Shown: piece by piece, positions 34,933 through 43,534 of the stretch
How the letters are laid out: each line of letters opens with the position of its first letter
How positions within the stretch are numbered: the stretch's first letter is position 1
Source: CAZGSV01 sp964528605
GTDB lineage: Bacteria; Armatimonadota; Zipacnadia; CAZGSV01
Length of the DNA stretch: 60,333 bases
Assembly: GCA_964528605.1 (NCBI GenBank)
Contig: CAZGSV010000011.1
Span: 1 to 60,333, forward strand
Reading direction: 5' to 3'
Translations under genes and position numbers: made by a program
Notes under the pieces: model-generated
What the model was told of the DNA's origin: nothing
What the model saw: only the letters and a program-made list of their open reading frames with translations
Database searches by the model: none

Positions 34933-35191
34933 CGGCTTGTGCCTACTTCATAGACCGGACAACGCAGGAACGCCAATCTTGCAGGGGAAAGCACCTAGCA
35001 ACAGCGAATGTGCCGGGCCCAGCCGCTCGGGCCACGCCCTCGGCCGTGGAACGAGGCCCCCACAGCGACCAGAGAGGCCGCCTCTCGGTGCTCGGGGTCC
35101 GGGCGTTTCCGGGGGGCTCGGCTCACCCGCTTGTCGGGCGGGCGCTGGGACGTCACTATGGTGTCAGGCTCGAGCCCGGAGGTGGCGCGCG

Positions 35192-36613
35192 GTGCATTTC
35201 ATCCCGTCTGAGGGCGAGGTAGGCGACCCAATCCCTTTCTTTTGGGAGGGCGAGTATCACCTGTTCTACCTGAAACCCCGTGGGCGGTTGCGCGACCGTT
35301 TCCCCTGGTCACATGCGGTCAGCAGGGAGTTGACCCACTGGAAGGAGTTGCCGGATGCGTTGCTGCCCGGGGAGCCGGGCGAGCCAGATTGCCAGGGCTG
35401 CTGGACCGGTTCGGTGGTTGAGGCGGGCGGGCAGTTCCACATCTTCTACACGGGCTGGAACCCCGGTTCGCCGACTCCGCAGACCATCTGTCACGCCACG
35501 AGTTACGACTTGGTTGGGTGGACCAAGGACGCGGCGAATCCAATCCTCAAACCCGATCCGCGTTGGTACGCCGCCCAGGACTGGCGCGACCCGTTCGTGT
35601 TCCGGAACGTAGCCGAGTCCTGCTACTGGATGCTCGTCACGGCCAAGGTGCGCGCGGAGCGGGAGGGGCCGTCGAGGGGCTGCATCGCGATCGCCAAGTC
35701 TCAAGACCTGCCCCGCCGTTGGCGGGGTCTGCCTCAGGCACGACGCGAGTGGGAGGTCTGGCCTCCGCTCTGGCTCTACAATGCGTTCCACCCGCCGGAG
35801 TGCCCCGACATGCTCGACCTGGGCGAGCGGCGGGCGCTCGTGTTCTCCGATGTCACGACGCAGTACCGCGTGGCGCGCCGGCTCGAGGGCCCCTGGGAGC
35901 GGCCGGCGGACGCGAGCCTCGACGATGTGGGCTTATACGCGGCGAAGACGTTCCACGCGGGCGGTAGGCATCTGCTGGTCGGCTGGATTGCCTCGCACGA
36001 AGGCGCGAGGGACGCGGGCTCCCGCCTATGGGGCGGCGTACTCAGCCTGCCGCGCGAGGTGTCAATCGGCGCCGACGGCGCTCTCCGCGTGTGCTGTGCT
36101 CCCGAGATAGTCGCGGCCTTTCGCAACCTCGCGGCTGACCTGAAGTCGCCGTGGTTGGCCGTCTCAGGCGACTGGAGCAAACGTGGCGGTCAGGTGGCGG
36201 TGGACGCTTCCGAGGCGGACAGCCTGCTGGTCTTGCCGGGCGCGCCCACCGACTACCTGGCGCAGTTCGACGTGACCCTGGGTAAGGGGCGGCGCGCGGG
36301 CGCCATCGTGAGGCTGAGCGAGAGTGGCGACGCCGGCTACCTGCTGACGCTCGACCAGTCGCGCAGGCAACTGGCGTTGCGGCGCTGGGAGGGCTGGCGG
36401 GAGGGCAGGCCCATCTATGAGCGCCCGCTGCCGTTGCCGGCGGGCAGGTCCGTCAAGTGCCGGGTTTTCGTGCAGGGCAATGTCCTGGAGGCGTTCGTTG
36501 ACGATCGCGTCGCCTTGTCGGCACGCATCTACGACCGCCCCACTGGCGGCCTCGGGCTGTACGCCGTTGCGGGCGAAGCCTCGTTCCGGGAACTCCGTGT
36601 GCTCACTCGCTAG
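35192..36613 (+). CDS. Glycoside hydrolase family 32-like protein
   Basis: The frame is open from 34937, but GTG 35192 sits six bases after GGAGGTGG and begins the domain (MHFIPSEGEVGDPIPFFWEGEYHLFYL); 473 aa. The GH32 five-blade fold is suggested by this first block (Asp nucleophile region), WRDPFVF (the RDP motif) and ECPDMLDLG (Glu acid/base region). A C-terminal beta-sandwich follows (~330-473). It likely cleaves fructosides or related sugars in the cytoplasm, since no signal is seen. A 30-base palindromic element (35710-35739) is inserted in frame, adding about ten residues (LPRRWRGLPQ). Confidence 0.82.
   Translation: MHFIPSEGEVGDPIPFFWEGEYHLFYLKPRGRLRDRFPWSHAVSRELTHWKELPDALLPGEPGEPDCQGCWTGSVVEAGGQFHIFYTGWNPGSPTPQTICHATSYDLVGWTKDAANPILKPDPRWYAAQDWRDPFVFRNVAESCYWMLVTAKVRAEREGPSRGCIAIAKSQDLPRRWRGLPQARREWEVWPPLWLYNAFHPPECPDMLDLGERRALVFSDVTTQYRVARRLEGPWERPADASLDDVGLYAAKTFHAGGRHLLVGWIASHEGARDAGSRLWGGVLSLPREVSIGADGALRVCCAPEIVAAFRNLAADLKSPWLAVSGDWSKRGGQVAVDASEADSLLVLPGAPTDYLAQFDVTLGKGRRAGAIVRLSESGDAGYLLTLDQSRRQLALRRWEGWREGRPIYERPLPLPAGRSVKCRVFVQGNVLEAFVDDRVALSARIYDRPTGGLGLYAVAGEASFRELRVLTR
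35710..35739 (+). repeat. 30-bp REP-like element, copy 2, inside a coding region
   Basis: Identical to the minus strand of 20213-20242. It encodes LPRRWRGLPQA in the GH32-like protein, at a place where homologous GH32 proteins usually have a short turn before the ECPD block. Confidence 0.85.
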
Positions 36614-36657
36614 CCCCTTGCGGTGCGAGAGGGTTTGCCCGGGTCCGGGCGGCGCGC

Positions 36658-37095
36658 CTACGGGCGGTAGCGCATGTTGAGCACGGCCACACCGGGCACG
36701 TTGCGCAACGGGAACTGCAGCCAGAGCGCCGAATGGTTGTGCAGCAGTGACTCCCACCAACGGTTGACGACGAACTCGGGCAAGATGACGGTGATGTTGT
36801 CGTAGCCTTCCTCTTGCTTAACCTTTTCGACATATTCGATGAGCGGGCCGGCCATGTTGCGGTACGGGGAATGGAGTACCACTAGAGGGATCTTCGCTTC
36901 CCACTGCGGCCACAGTCGCTGGACGCGCGGCGGAAGCTGACGAGCGCTAGCAGGAGCACCCACGCCGCGGCCCGCAGCACACGTCAACGCCAGCAACCGC
37001 ACGGCTTCCTCCGGCCCGTAGGCCACCGAGGAGAGCGCGTCGCGTGAGAACACCGCGAGCCCGCCCAGCGGGCCAACAGCTGTTGTTGCGCTCAT
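36658..37095 (-). pseudogene. Amino-acid permease (APC-type) gene with large internal deletion
   Basis: From ATG 37095 the frame gives GPLGGLAVFSRDALSSVAYGPEEAVRLLAL, the first helix region of APC-superfamily permeases, then jumps near 36950-36985 to a permease cytoplasmic tail (IPLVVLHSPYRNMAGPLIEYV, YDNITVILPEFVVNRWWESLLHNHSALWL). About 400 or more residues holding the other membrane helices are missing, with the frame kept. The product cannot be a transporter; a tail-only protein is conceivable but unlikely. It is convergent with the GH32-like gene. Confidence 0.7.
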
Positions 37096-37138
37096 TGCGG
37101 CGCGGCCGCAACTGCTTGCCGACCGGCGGGCGGGCACC

Positions 37139-38125
37139 TTAGGGCGCGCCGAAGGCGAGGTGAAACAGGTCGCGGGCAAGCGTCCCCAGGTGTGGGCGTT
37201 CCTCGAGAACGGCCAGCCAGCGCTCGGGTATGGCTTCGACGCCATTGTACGCCCCGCTGAGGGCACCTGCCACACAAGCAGTAGTGTCCGTGTCGTCGCC
37301 ACCCATCACTGCGTTGATCACCGTTTGCTCGAAGTCCCCGGGGCTGGCGCAGAAGCAGTAGAACGCGCTGGCTACCGTCTCTACCACGTAGCCGCCGGTG
37401 CCCAGGGCGAACAGAGCGAACTCAACCGGCTTGCCCTGCGCCAGCAAGCGGTTGGCTTTGAGTAGATTCGAGCCCACCTCGCTCGGGCCCACGAACGCGG
37501 CCGCCTCGCGCATCAGGCTGGGGCAGGCCAGCCTCCGGCTGACAAGGCCGGCCACGGCAAAGGCCACCGCCCGCGAGCCGGCAACCGCCTCGCTATTCCG
37601 GTGCGTGATCAGGCTGGCGGCCTCGCAGTCGGCGCGTAGGGCGTCAGGGTCGTTCCAGTGGAGCAGGCCGACGGGGGCGATGCGCATCGCGGTGCCGTTG
37701 CCGGCTGCAAACTTGGACTTGAGACCGCTCTGCCTCCAGGTTTTGCCGTACTTGAGGGCCAGCAGCGCCTGCCGGGTGGTGCCGCCGATGCCCCTCAGAT
37801 CGCCGGACTCGTACCAGGCGAGAAACCGCCGCGCCAGGTCCTCCGGGTCCACTCGCTTCTGAGCGAGGATGCTTTCGAGCGTGGCAACGGTCATCAGGGT
37901 GTCGTCGGTGAACTGCCCCGCCTTGAGCCTCTCCCCGTCCATCATCTCCGTCACTCGCCCGTAGCGTTTCTTGAGTTCTTGCGCGGAGCGGAACTCCACC
38001 GGCATCCCCAACGCGTCACCCACCGCAAGCCCCAGAATGCACCCCTCGAAGCCGGAGGGGCTCGGTTTGCCCTGCGGCCGACCGCTCACCTTTTCCCCGC
38101 TGCCTCCTTGCCCTTCGCCCGGCAT
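37139..38125 (-). CDS. ADP-ribosylglycohydrolase family protein
   Basis: The frame extends to 38221, but ATG 38125 is nearer the domain (328 aa); GTG a little downstream is another option. Motifs: GCILGLAVGDALGMPVEF, GQFTDDTLMTVATLE (metal-binding TDDT), GNGTAMRIAPVGL and the C-terminal GGDDTDTTACVAGALSGA (second metal site). Members remove ADP-ribose from proteins or nucleic acids, or act in dinitrogenase reductase control; no nitrogenase genes are seen here. It lies 43 bases upstream of the permease pseudogene. Cytoplasmic. Confidence 0.92.
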   Translation of the reverse strand: MPGEGQGGSGEKVSGRPQGKPSPSGFEGCILGLAVGDALGMPVEFRSAQELKKRYGRVTEMMDGERLKAGQFTDDTLMTVATLESILAQKRVDPEDLARRFLAWYESGDLRGIGGTTRQALLALKYGKTWRQSGLKSKFAAGNGTAMRIAPVGLLHWNDPDALRADCEAASLITHRNSEAVAGSRAVAFAVAGLVSRRLACPSLMREAAAFVGPSEVGSNLLKANRLLAQGKPVEFALFALGTGGYVVETVASAFYCFCASPGDFEQTVINAVMGGDDTDTTACVAGALSGAYNGVEAIPERWLAVLEERPHLGTLARDLFHLAFGAP

Positions 38126-38485
38126 GAGAGTACGGCAGACGAGGCCAGAGATAGAAGTCCCAGGGAGGAAGCTCCGTCTGTACGTCGGCTTTTCACTTCG
38201 CCGTTCTCTGTGTCGGGGCACCCGCCGCTAGGACGCACACGATGCCTCCTACAGGCTACATCTACCAGGGCGGAGGCTGTCAACCGAGAGCGACCCGCTC
38301 TGTTGAAAACACCCCCAGGCCGAGGCTCTGCGTTGTAGCGTCCGGCGTCCCTGCCGGACGTTCTCCGCCCGGCACAGAGTCCGGGCGCTACATTTCACTG
38401 CCATCGTGCCGGGCGTGCTGCTCCAGCAGCACCTTCTCAGCAGAGCAACACCGAGCCGGACGTTGCTGGCGACCCAGGCCGACCG
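38126..38485. other. Intergenic region with two GTAGCG-type palindromes
   Basis: No credible gene. Palindromic units lie at 38335-38362 (GTAGCGTCCGG...CCGGACGTTC) and 38367-38391, the second inverted and matching 20364-20393 closely. A further GCCGGACGTTGC near 38454 may be a degenerate copy. The promoter of the ADP-ribosylglycohydrolase gene should be here. Confidence 0.6.
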
Positions 38486-39700
38486 CTAGTTCTCCACAAC
38501 CCAGAGAGAGCGCAGGCGGAGGGGCGGGGAATCCGGATCGCTTGCAGGAGTGAACGTGACCGGTAGGCCAGCGCACTGGTCAGGTTTGTACAGCAGTTGG
38601 AAGTGAAGGCCGGGTCCATTGGCGTGACCGGCACTGCCGCACTTGCCCAGCGGCTGTCCCGCCTTCACCCGGTCACCGGGGTTGACAAGCAGCGACCCAG
38701 GCTGCAAGTGGACGTAGAACGAGAACTCTTCCTCACTGTGTTGAATGACAACGTAGGCGCCGTTCAGACGGCCTCTGTCCTCCGGGGAGAGATTCTCCCA
38801 GCGCAGATTGCCCGGCGCGTAGTGAATGCCCTCGCGGTCGAGGGTCAGCAGGGTGTTGGTGATCGTCACCCCGTTGACGCCCATTTGCTCCGCGGTCGGG
38901 AGTGGTACGAGGGGCGGGGTTTCGGTCACGCCGGGAGCCTGACTCGCCTCGACCACCATGCCGTCGGCAACCGCCAGAATCGGCTCGCCATAGCCGAACC
39001 AGTCCTCCAACCGACGACCGTCTCCCCGATGCACACTCACGCCCTGCACCTTGCAGAAGTCATAGGCGAATGAGTTGACGGGGTGGCCCGGGCCCGGCCC
39101 GTGGTCTGAGATGACCATCCAGGTGCCCGAGAACGGGAACTGGAAACGGGTCGTCGGCTGATAGCGCCAGAGCGGGACCTCTTCCCTGAGGATGTTACCC
39201 GTGCCGTCCGGCCCTCGGGTGTGTGCCTCGACGATCGCCTTGGAGGCGCCAATCCCGTTTGGCAGCGCGAACTGGTTGCCGACCAACGCGGCCACCCCCC
39301 GCGGGGCCAGATGCAAATCCGCGCATAGGCTCCGTTCAGTGCGAACCTCTCCAGCCACAAATACGGCCTGTGCCCCCTCCTTGAGCCGCTGCTCCAACGC
39401 CTTGCCGTCTAGCACCGCCTCATACCGGGATCCGTCTGAGCCTGGAAAAAAGAAGCGTATCTGCTCGAGGCGCACCTCACTGGACGCGTCGTTCACTATT
39501 GCCACGTGCAGGCTGATCCGATCGTAAAGCCCGATCTGGTCAGCCCACGTCTCCACGTAGACCCGTTCAGGCAGGATGATCATGTGCTCCTCCTGCGAAC
39601 CAAGGGCAGTCCAGGGGGCCCGATGGATCGCCAGCAATGCGGTAAGCGAGAGTCCGGCGATCCCCAGCATCCTTCCCCAAAGACGCTTCGAGTGCATCAT
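38486..39700 (-). CDS. Exported M23-type peptidase-like protein
   Basis: 404 residues; ATG 39700 (or the adjacent ATG 39697) follows AGGAGG. Residues ~10-30 are a signal or anchor helix (MLGIAGLSLTALLAIH). The M23 region is ~205-390: SFAYDFCKVQG where a His-x3-Asp is usual (the Asp is kept), GEPILAVADGMVVEA, YVVIQHSEEEFSFYVHLQPGS, GDRVKAGQPLGKCG, and GPGLHFQLL in place of HLHF. Peptidoglycan peptidases of this kind need zinc; the changed first His makes activity uncertain. It lies 115 bases downstream of ligA on the same strand. Confidence 0.85.
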   Translation of the reverse strand: MMHSKRLWGRMLGIAGLSLTALLAIHRAPWTALGSQEEHMIILPERVYVETWADQIGLYDRISLHVAIVNDASSEVRLEQIRFFFPGSDGSRYEAVLDGKALEQRLKEGAQAVFVAGEVRTERSLCADLHLAPRGVAALVGNQFALPNGIGASKAIVEAHTRGPDGTGNILREEVPLWRYQPTTRFQFPFSGTWMVISDHGPGPGHPVNSFAYDFCKVQGVSVHRGDGRRLEDWFGYGEPILAVADGMVVEASQAPGVTETPPLVPLPTAEQMGVNGVTITNTLLTLDREGIHYAPGNLRWENLSPEDRGRLNGAYVVIQHSEEEFSFYVHLQPGSLLVNPGDRVKAGQPLGKCGSAGHANGPGLHFQLLYKPDQCAGLPVTFTPASDPDSPPLRLRSLWVVEN

Positions 39701-39815
39701 CGTTTCCTCCTGGTGCCGGCCGCGGGAGGAGGCTGTTCGAGATGTGCCATTCTCTCCCCGCTCGGCCGCCCCTTCCTTCAGGCTGCCGAGGCGATGGCTT
39801 CGCGCTGCCGGCCGG

Positions 39816-40376
39816 TCAGTGCTCTGGCGTCCGGCCCATCCCGAGGAATTCCTCCTCGGAGAGGACGCGAACGCCCAGTTTCAGTGCCTTCTCGTGCTTG
39901 CTGCCCGGTTTGTCACCTGCGACGACATAGTCGGTTTCCTTGGAGACCGAAGAGGAAGTGCGGCCCCCTTGGTTCTTGACCAGCCTCTCCGCCTCCTGCC
40001 GGGTCAGCGAGGAGAGGGCGCCGGTGAAGACCACGGTCTTGCCGACGAAGGGCCCCTCCGTGACCTCCGCCTTCCTGACCGGCTGAGGTCGTACGCCGAG
40101 GCTGAGCAGTTTGGCAACCAGGGCGCGTGATCCAGGGTTGCGCACGTACTCCTCCACGCTGGCCGCGATCACGGGCCCCACCTCGGACACTTGCGACAGG
40201 TCCGCCGCCGAGGCCTCGAGGAACTTCTCCACGGTGCCCAAGTGCTCGGCAAGCACCTCGGCCACGTGGTCGCCGACGTGCCGGATGCCGAGGCCGTAGA
40301 TGAACCTGGCCAGCGTCGGGCTGCGGCTGCCCTCGATGGCGCGCACCAAGTTGTCGGCCGACTTGTCGGCGAAGCG
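39816..40376 (-). pseudogene. ligA: C-terminal part of LigA downstream of an in-frame TAG
   Basis: Continues the LigA frame after the TAG at 40377-40379: RFADKSADNLVRAIEGS (the helix-hairpin-helix region, where LigA normally has an E before RFADKS-like sequence), IYGLGIRHVGDHVAEVLA, then a BRCT domain (GKTVVFTGALSSLTRQEAE..., VSKETDYVVAGDKPGSKHEKA). GTG 40349 is the first possible restart and has no ribosome site. With the upstream part the protein would be 675 residues, normal for LigA, so this looks like one gene cut by one substitution. Confidence 0.8.
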
Positions 40377-41843
40377 CTAGAGGCCCTTGACCTGCTCTTT
40401 GGTCAGCGTGTAGAGGTCGGCGACGTCCTTGACCAGCCCACTGGACACCAGCGCCTCCACGGTCTGCTCGCCCAGGCCGACGATGTCGAAGGCGCCGCGC
40501 GAGCCCCAATGTTCCAGATTGCCGCGCACCTGGGCGGGGCACGCGGGATTGAGACACCTGTAGGCCACCTCGCCCTCCGGCCGCACCGCCGGCCCGCCGC
40601 ACGCCGGACACTTGTTGGGGAAAGCGAACTTCTTCTCCTTGCCGGTGCGCTTCTCGGGCAGCACGCGCACGACCTCGGGTATGACGTCGCCCGCCTTGCG
40701 GATGACCACGGTGTCACCGACGCGGACATCCTTGCGGCGCAGTTCGTCCTCGTTGTGCAGCGTGGCGCGCTGGACGGTGGAGCCATCAACGAACACGGGC
40801 TCCATGATCGCCACCGGAGTAAGCACGCCGGTGCGGCCCACGCTCACCAGAATCTCGCGGACCACGGTCAGCGCTTCCTCGGCCGGGAACTTGTAGGCGA
40901 TCGCCCAGCGTGGGCTGCGTGATACCCAGCCGGCGCGGTTCTGGATCGCGATCTCGTCCACCTTCACCACGACGCCGTCAACGTTGTAGTCGAGTTCGCC
41001 CTGGCGCTGCTGCCAGTGGAGGCAGTAGGCGGCGACCTCGTCAATGCCCTCTATCGTCTTCGAGTGGGGATTGACCGGGAAGCCGGCCTCCCTTAGGCGC
41101 TGCAGGCCTTGAGAGTGGGTCGGGAAGCGCGGTTCGGCCGCGCGCACTTCATAGGCGAAGAAGTTGAGACGGCGTTTGGCGGTGATGCGGGAGTCCAATT
41201 GGCGCACCGACCCCGCGGCCGCGTTGCGTGGGTTGGCGAAGGTCGCCTCGCCTTTGGCCTCTTGCTCCTTGTTGATGCGTTCGAACTCGCTTCGCTGCAG
41301 ATGGACCTCGCCGCGCACCTCCACCGTGCCCGGGAGCGCACTCCCCGAGAGCCAACGCAGCGGGATGGTCTTGATGGTGCGGACGTTCTGGGTCACGTCC
41401 TCACCCACGGCGCCATCGCCGCGCGTGGCCGCGGAGACGAGCAAGCCGTCTTCGTAGCGAAGGCAAGTTGCCAGGCCGTCAATCTTCAACTCGGCGACGT
41501 AGGTGATAACCTCTCCTGGCGGCAGATCCGCGAAGGTCTTGACCCGCCGGTCGAACTCCTGCAACTCCGCCACCTCGAACGCGTTGTTAAGCGACAGCAT
41601 CGGAAACATGTGGCGAACCGTGCCAAAGGCCTCGAGAGGCGCCGCGCCGACTCTCTGGGTGGGCGAATCGGGCGTCACCAACTCCGGATACTTCCCCTCC
41701 AGTTCCACCAGGCGCTGGAAAAGGCGGTCGTACTCGGCGTCGCTGATCTCGGGGGCGTCCAGGACGTAGTAGAGGTAGTTGTGGCGGTTTATCTGTTCTC
41801 TGAGCGCCTGAACCTCCTCGGCAGCCTTCTTCGGCGCCGGCAT
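40377..41843 (-). CDS. ligA: NAD-dependent DNA ligase LigA, N-terminal part ending at an in-frame TAG
   Basis: 488 residues to the TAG. Adenylation domain: AELKIDGLATCLRY with catalytic Lys120, ATRGDGAVGEDVTQNV, ATFANPRNAAAGSVRQLD. OB fold follows, then a four-Cys zinc finger (CPACGG..., CLNPACPAQ). The C-terminal helix-hairpin-helix and BRCT parts lie past the stop in the same frame. LigA joins Okazaki fragments and is essential in most bacteria, so a true nonsense codon is surprising. AAGGAGG lies seven bases before the ATG, and an extended -10 lies upstream. Confidence 0.93.
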   Translation of the reverse strand: MPAPKKAAEEVQALREQINRHNYLYYVLDAPEISDAEYDRLFQRLVELEGKYPELVTPDSPTQRVGAAPLEAFGTVRHMFPMLSLNNAFEVAELQEFDRRVKTFADLPPGEVITYVAELKIDGLATCLRYEDGLLVSAATRGDGAVGEDVTQNVRTIKTIPLRWLSGSALPGTVEVRGEVHLQRSEFERINKEQEAKGEATFANPRNAAAGSVRQLDSRITAKRRLNFFAYEVRAAEPRFPTHSQGLQRLREAGFPVNPHSKTIEGIDEVAAYCLHWQQRQGELDYNVDGVVVKVDEIAIQNRAGWVSRSPRWAIAYKFPAEEALTVVREILVSVGRTGVLTPVAIMEPVFVDGSTVQRATLHNEDELRRKDVRVGDTVVIRKAGDVIPEVVRVLPEKRTGKEKKFAFPNKCPACGGPAVRPEGEVAYRCLNPACPAQVRGNLEHWGSRGAFDIVGLGEQTVEALVSSGLVKDVADLYTLTKEQVKGL

Positions 41844-41886
41844 CTCGGCTCCTCCTTACCGTCGGGCTTAAGTTGCCGTCGCGCTG

Positions 41887-41897
41887 ATTCTATCACC
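41887..41897 (-). promoter_or_regulatory. Extended -10 promoter of ligA
   Basis: On the minus strand this reads GGTGATAGAAT, identical to 11 bases of the vapB-like promoter. The TGA-TAGAAT form is an extended -10; no good -35 is seen at 16-18 bases. The start codon is 44 bases downstream. Confidence 0.5.
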
Positions 41898-42013
41898 GGC
41901 GCGCAGGGCAAGGTTAACGTCCACGCACTCACGCCCTTGCCGCCGCCGTCGGACGCAACCGGCCGAGTCTGCCCGTCTTTTCGCGGCTCTTGGGGCTCTG
42001 CTATTATGCGGCG

Positions 42014-43480
42014 ATGCTCCTGTTCCGGGTGGCCTGGCTCATGGTCGCGGTCGTAGTCCGCCTGTTTTCGCGTCCGGCGGACATGCTGCGCACACTCGGC
42101 GAGGCCGCGCCCCGGAGCGTGTTGATCGTGGCTGGCGCCGACCGGGAGTTGGTCAGGGGGTTACTGGAGGCTGTCCTGCCGCGGCTGCCGAGCGCCGCGG
42201 TCAGCGTGGTGTCGCACGAGCGGCTGGAGACGCCCGAGGGGGTGCGCCTGGAGCGCGTGCAAACGCTGGCCCGGCTCTGGCGGCGCTCGCTGTGGCGCAA
42301 ATGGCCGGGGGCGGTGATCGTTCTCGTCGGGCCGCACACGAGCCGGCGCGCGAAGACCTACGGGCTGCTGATCCGGGCGCGGCTCAAGTTTGCTTGCGCC
42401 GGGCTGGGAAACGCGCAAGTCGTCGGCTGGTCTTGGCGTCTGACCTTGGCCCGAGGCCTGCTGTGCGCGCAGCGATGCCTGCTCTTCCTTACGGACAACA
42501 CGCTCGGGCGCGTCCTGCGTCTGCGCCCCGCTCTGCGCGCGCCCCAGAAGCATCCCTACCGGTCGTTCGACGCCATCATCCCGACCTTCAACGGCCGCCA
42601 CCTGCTGGGGCCCTGCATCGAGGCGCTGCAAGCGGCCGAGGCCCAGTTCGGGCAACCCGTGGGCATAATCGTGGCCGACGACGGCAGCACGGACGGCACC
42701 GCAGCATTCCTGCGAGAGAACTTCCCGACGGTCAAAGCGGTCGCCCTGGCGCGGAACCGAGGCTTCGTGGCCGCGGTCACCGCCGGCTTGAGGCAGTCGC
42801 ACGCCCACGTCTTCTTTCTACTCAACAATGATATGGTCGTGGAGCCGTCATTCTTCGCGGAACTCGTGCGCCACCTCGAGCAACCCGGCGTCTTCGCCGT
42901 GGCCTCCGCCATCGCGCAGGAGGGCGGCGGCCGCGAGGAGACCAACAAGACCGCGGCTGTCTTCCAGGGCACCATTATGGCCCGCCACGAAGCCGCGACC
43001 GCCACCGGCCCGGCCCTTTATCCCGGCGGTGGCTGCTCGGCCTACGACCGGCGCATGTGGGATTTGCTCGACGGCTACGATCGCCTATTCCGCCCCTTCT
43101 ACTGGGAGGACGGCGACCTCGGCTACCGCGCCTGGAAGAACGGGTTGACCGTCCTCTACGTCCACGAAACCAAGGCGCTGCACAGGTGGCGCAGCACCAT
43201 AGGCCGCTACTATTCGCGCGAGCAGATCGAGGCCATCGTGGAGAAGAACCGCATGCTCTTCGTCTGGAAGAACATTACTGATCGCCGGATGCTCAAAGAG
43301 CACTTTGCCTACCTGCGGGAGGGGCTCACGGACCCGAAGGCGTCGCTGATTGCGCGCCTACGGTTCGCTTCCTACTACCTGCGAGCGGCGCGGCAGTTGC
43401 CGGAGGCCCTGTGGCGGCGCTACGCGGTGATGCGGCGCGAGGCGCTGTCCGACCGCGACATATTTGCTAGACTCGGATAG
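42014..43480 (+). CDS. GT2 glycosyltransferase with N-terminal membrane segment and Rossmann-like domain
   Basis: 488 residues from ATG 42014 (an upstream in-frame start at 41990 is less likely). Residues ~1-20 are hydrophobic (MLLFRVAWLMVAVVVRLF). ~30-170 are an unrecognised Rossmann-like domain (RSVLIVAG..., AVIVLVGPHTSRRAKTYG). ~180-430 are a GT-A fold: DAIIPTFNG, IIVADDGSTDGT, LLNNDMVVEP and FYWEDGDLGYRAWKNG. It likely adds a sugar to a lipid-linked or surface glycan at the inner membrane. A paralogue lies at 54036. TATTAT lies six bases before the ATG, so translation may be leaderless (weak evidence). Confidence 0.85.
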   Translation: MLLFRVAWLMVAVVVRLFSRPADMLRTLGEAAPRSVLIVAGADRELVRGLLEAVLPRLPSAAVSVVSHERLETPEGVRLERVQTLARLWRRSLWRKWPGAVIVLVGPHTSRRAKTYGLLIRARLKFACAGLGNAQVVGWSWRLTLARGLLCAQRCLLFLTDNTLGRVLRLRPALRAPQKHPYRSFDAIIPTFNGRHLLGPCIEALQAAEAQFGQPVGIIVADDGSTDGTAAFLRENFPTVKAVALARNRGFVAAVTAGLRQSHAHVFFLLNNDMVVEPSFFAELVRHLEQPGVFAVASAIAQEGGGREETNKTAAVFQGTIMARHEAATATGPALYPGGGCSAYDRRMWDLLDGYDRLFRPFYWEDGDLGYRAWKNGLTVLYVHETKALHRWRSTIGRYYSREQIEAIVEKNRMLFVWKNITDRRMLKEHFAYLREGLTDPKASLIARLRFASYYLRAARQLPEALWRRYAVMRREALSDRDIFARLG

Positions 43481-43534
43481 GGGAAGTCTCTCGGCGTGGC
43501 GATTGCGCTAGAGTGAGCGCGCCCAGGGACGCAA

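Noticed and set aside
40377..41843. TAG reassigned to an amino acid in this organism
   Set aside because: TAG ends many intact genes here, for example at 12116, 12894, 14476 and 25295.
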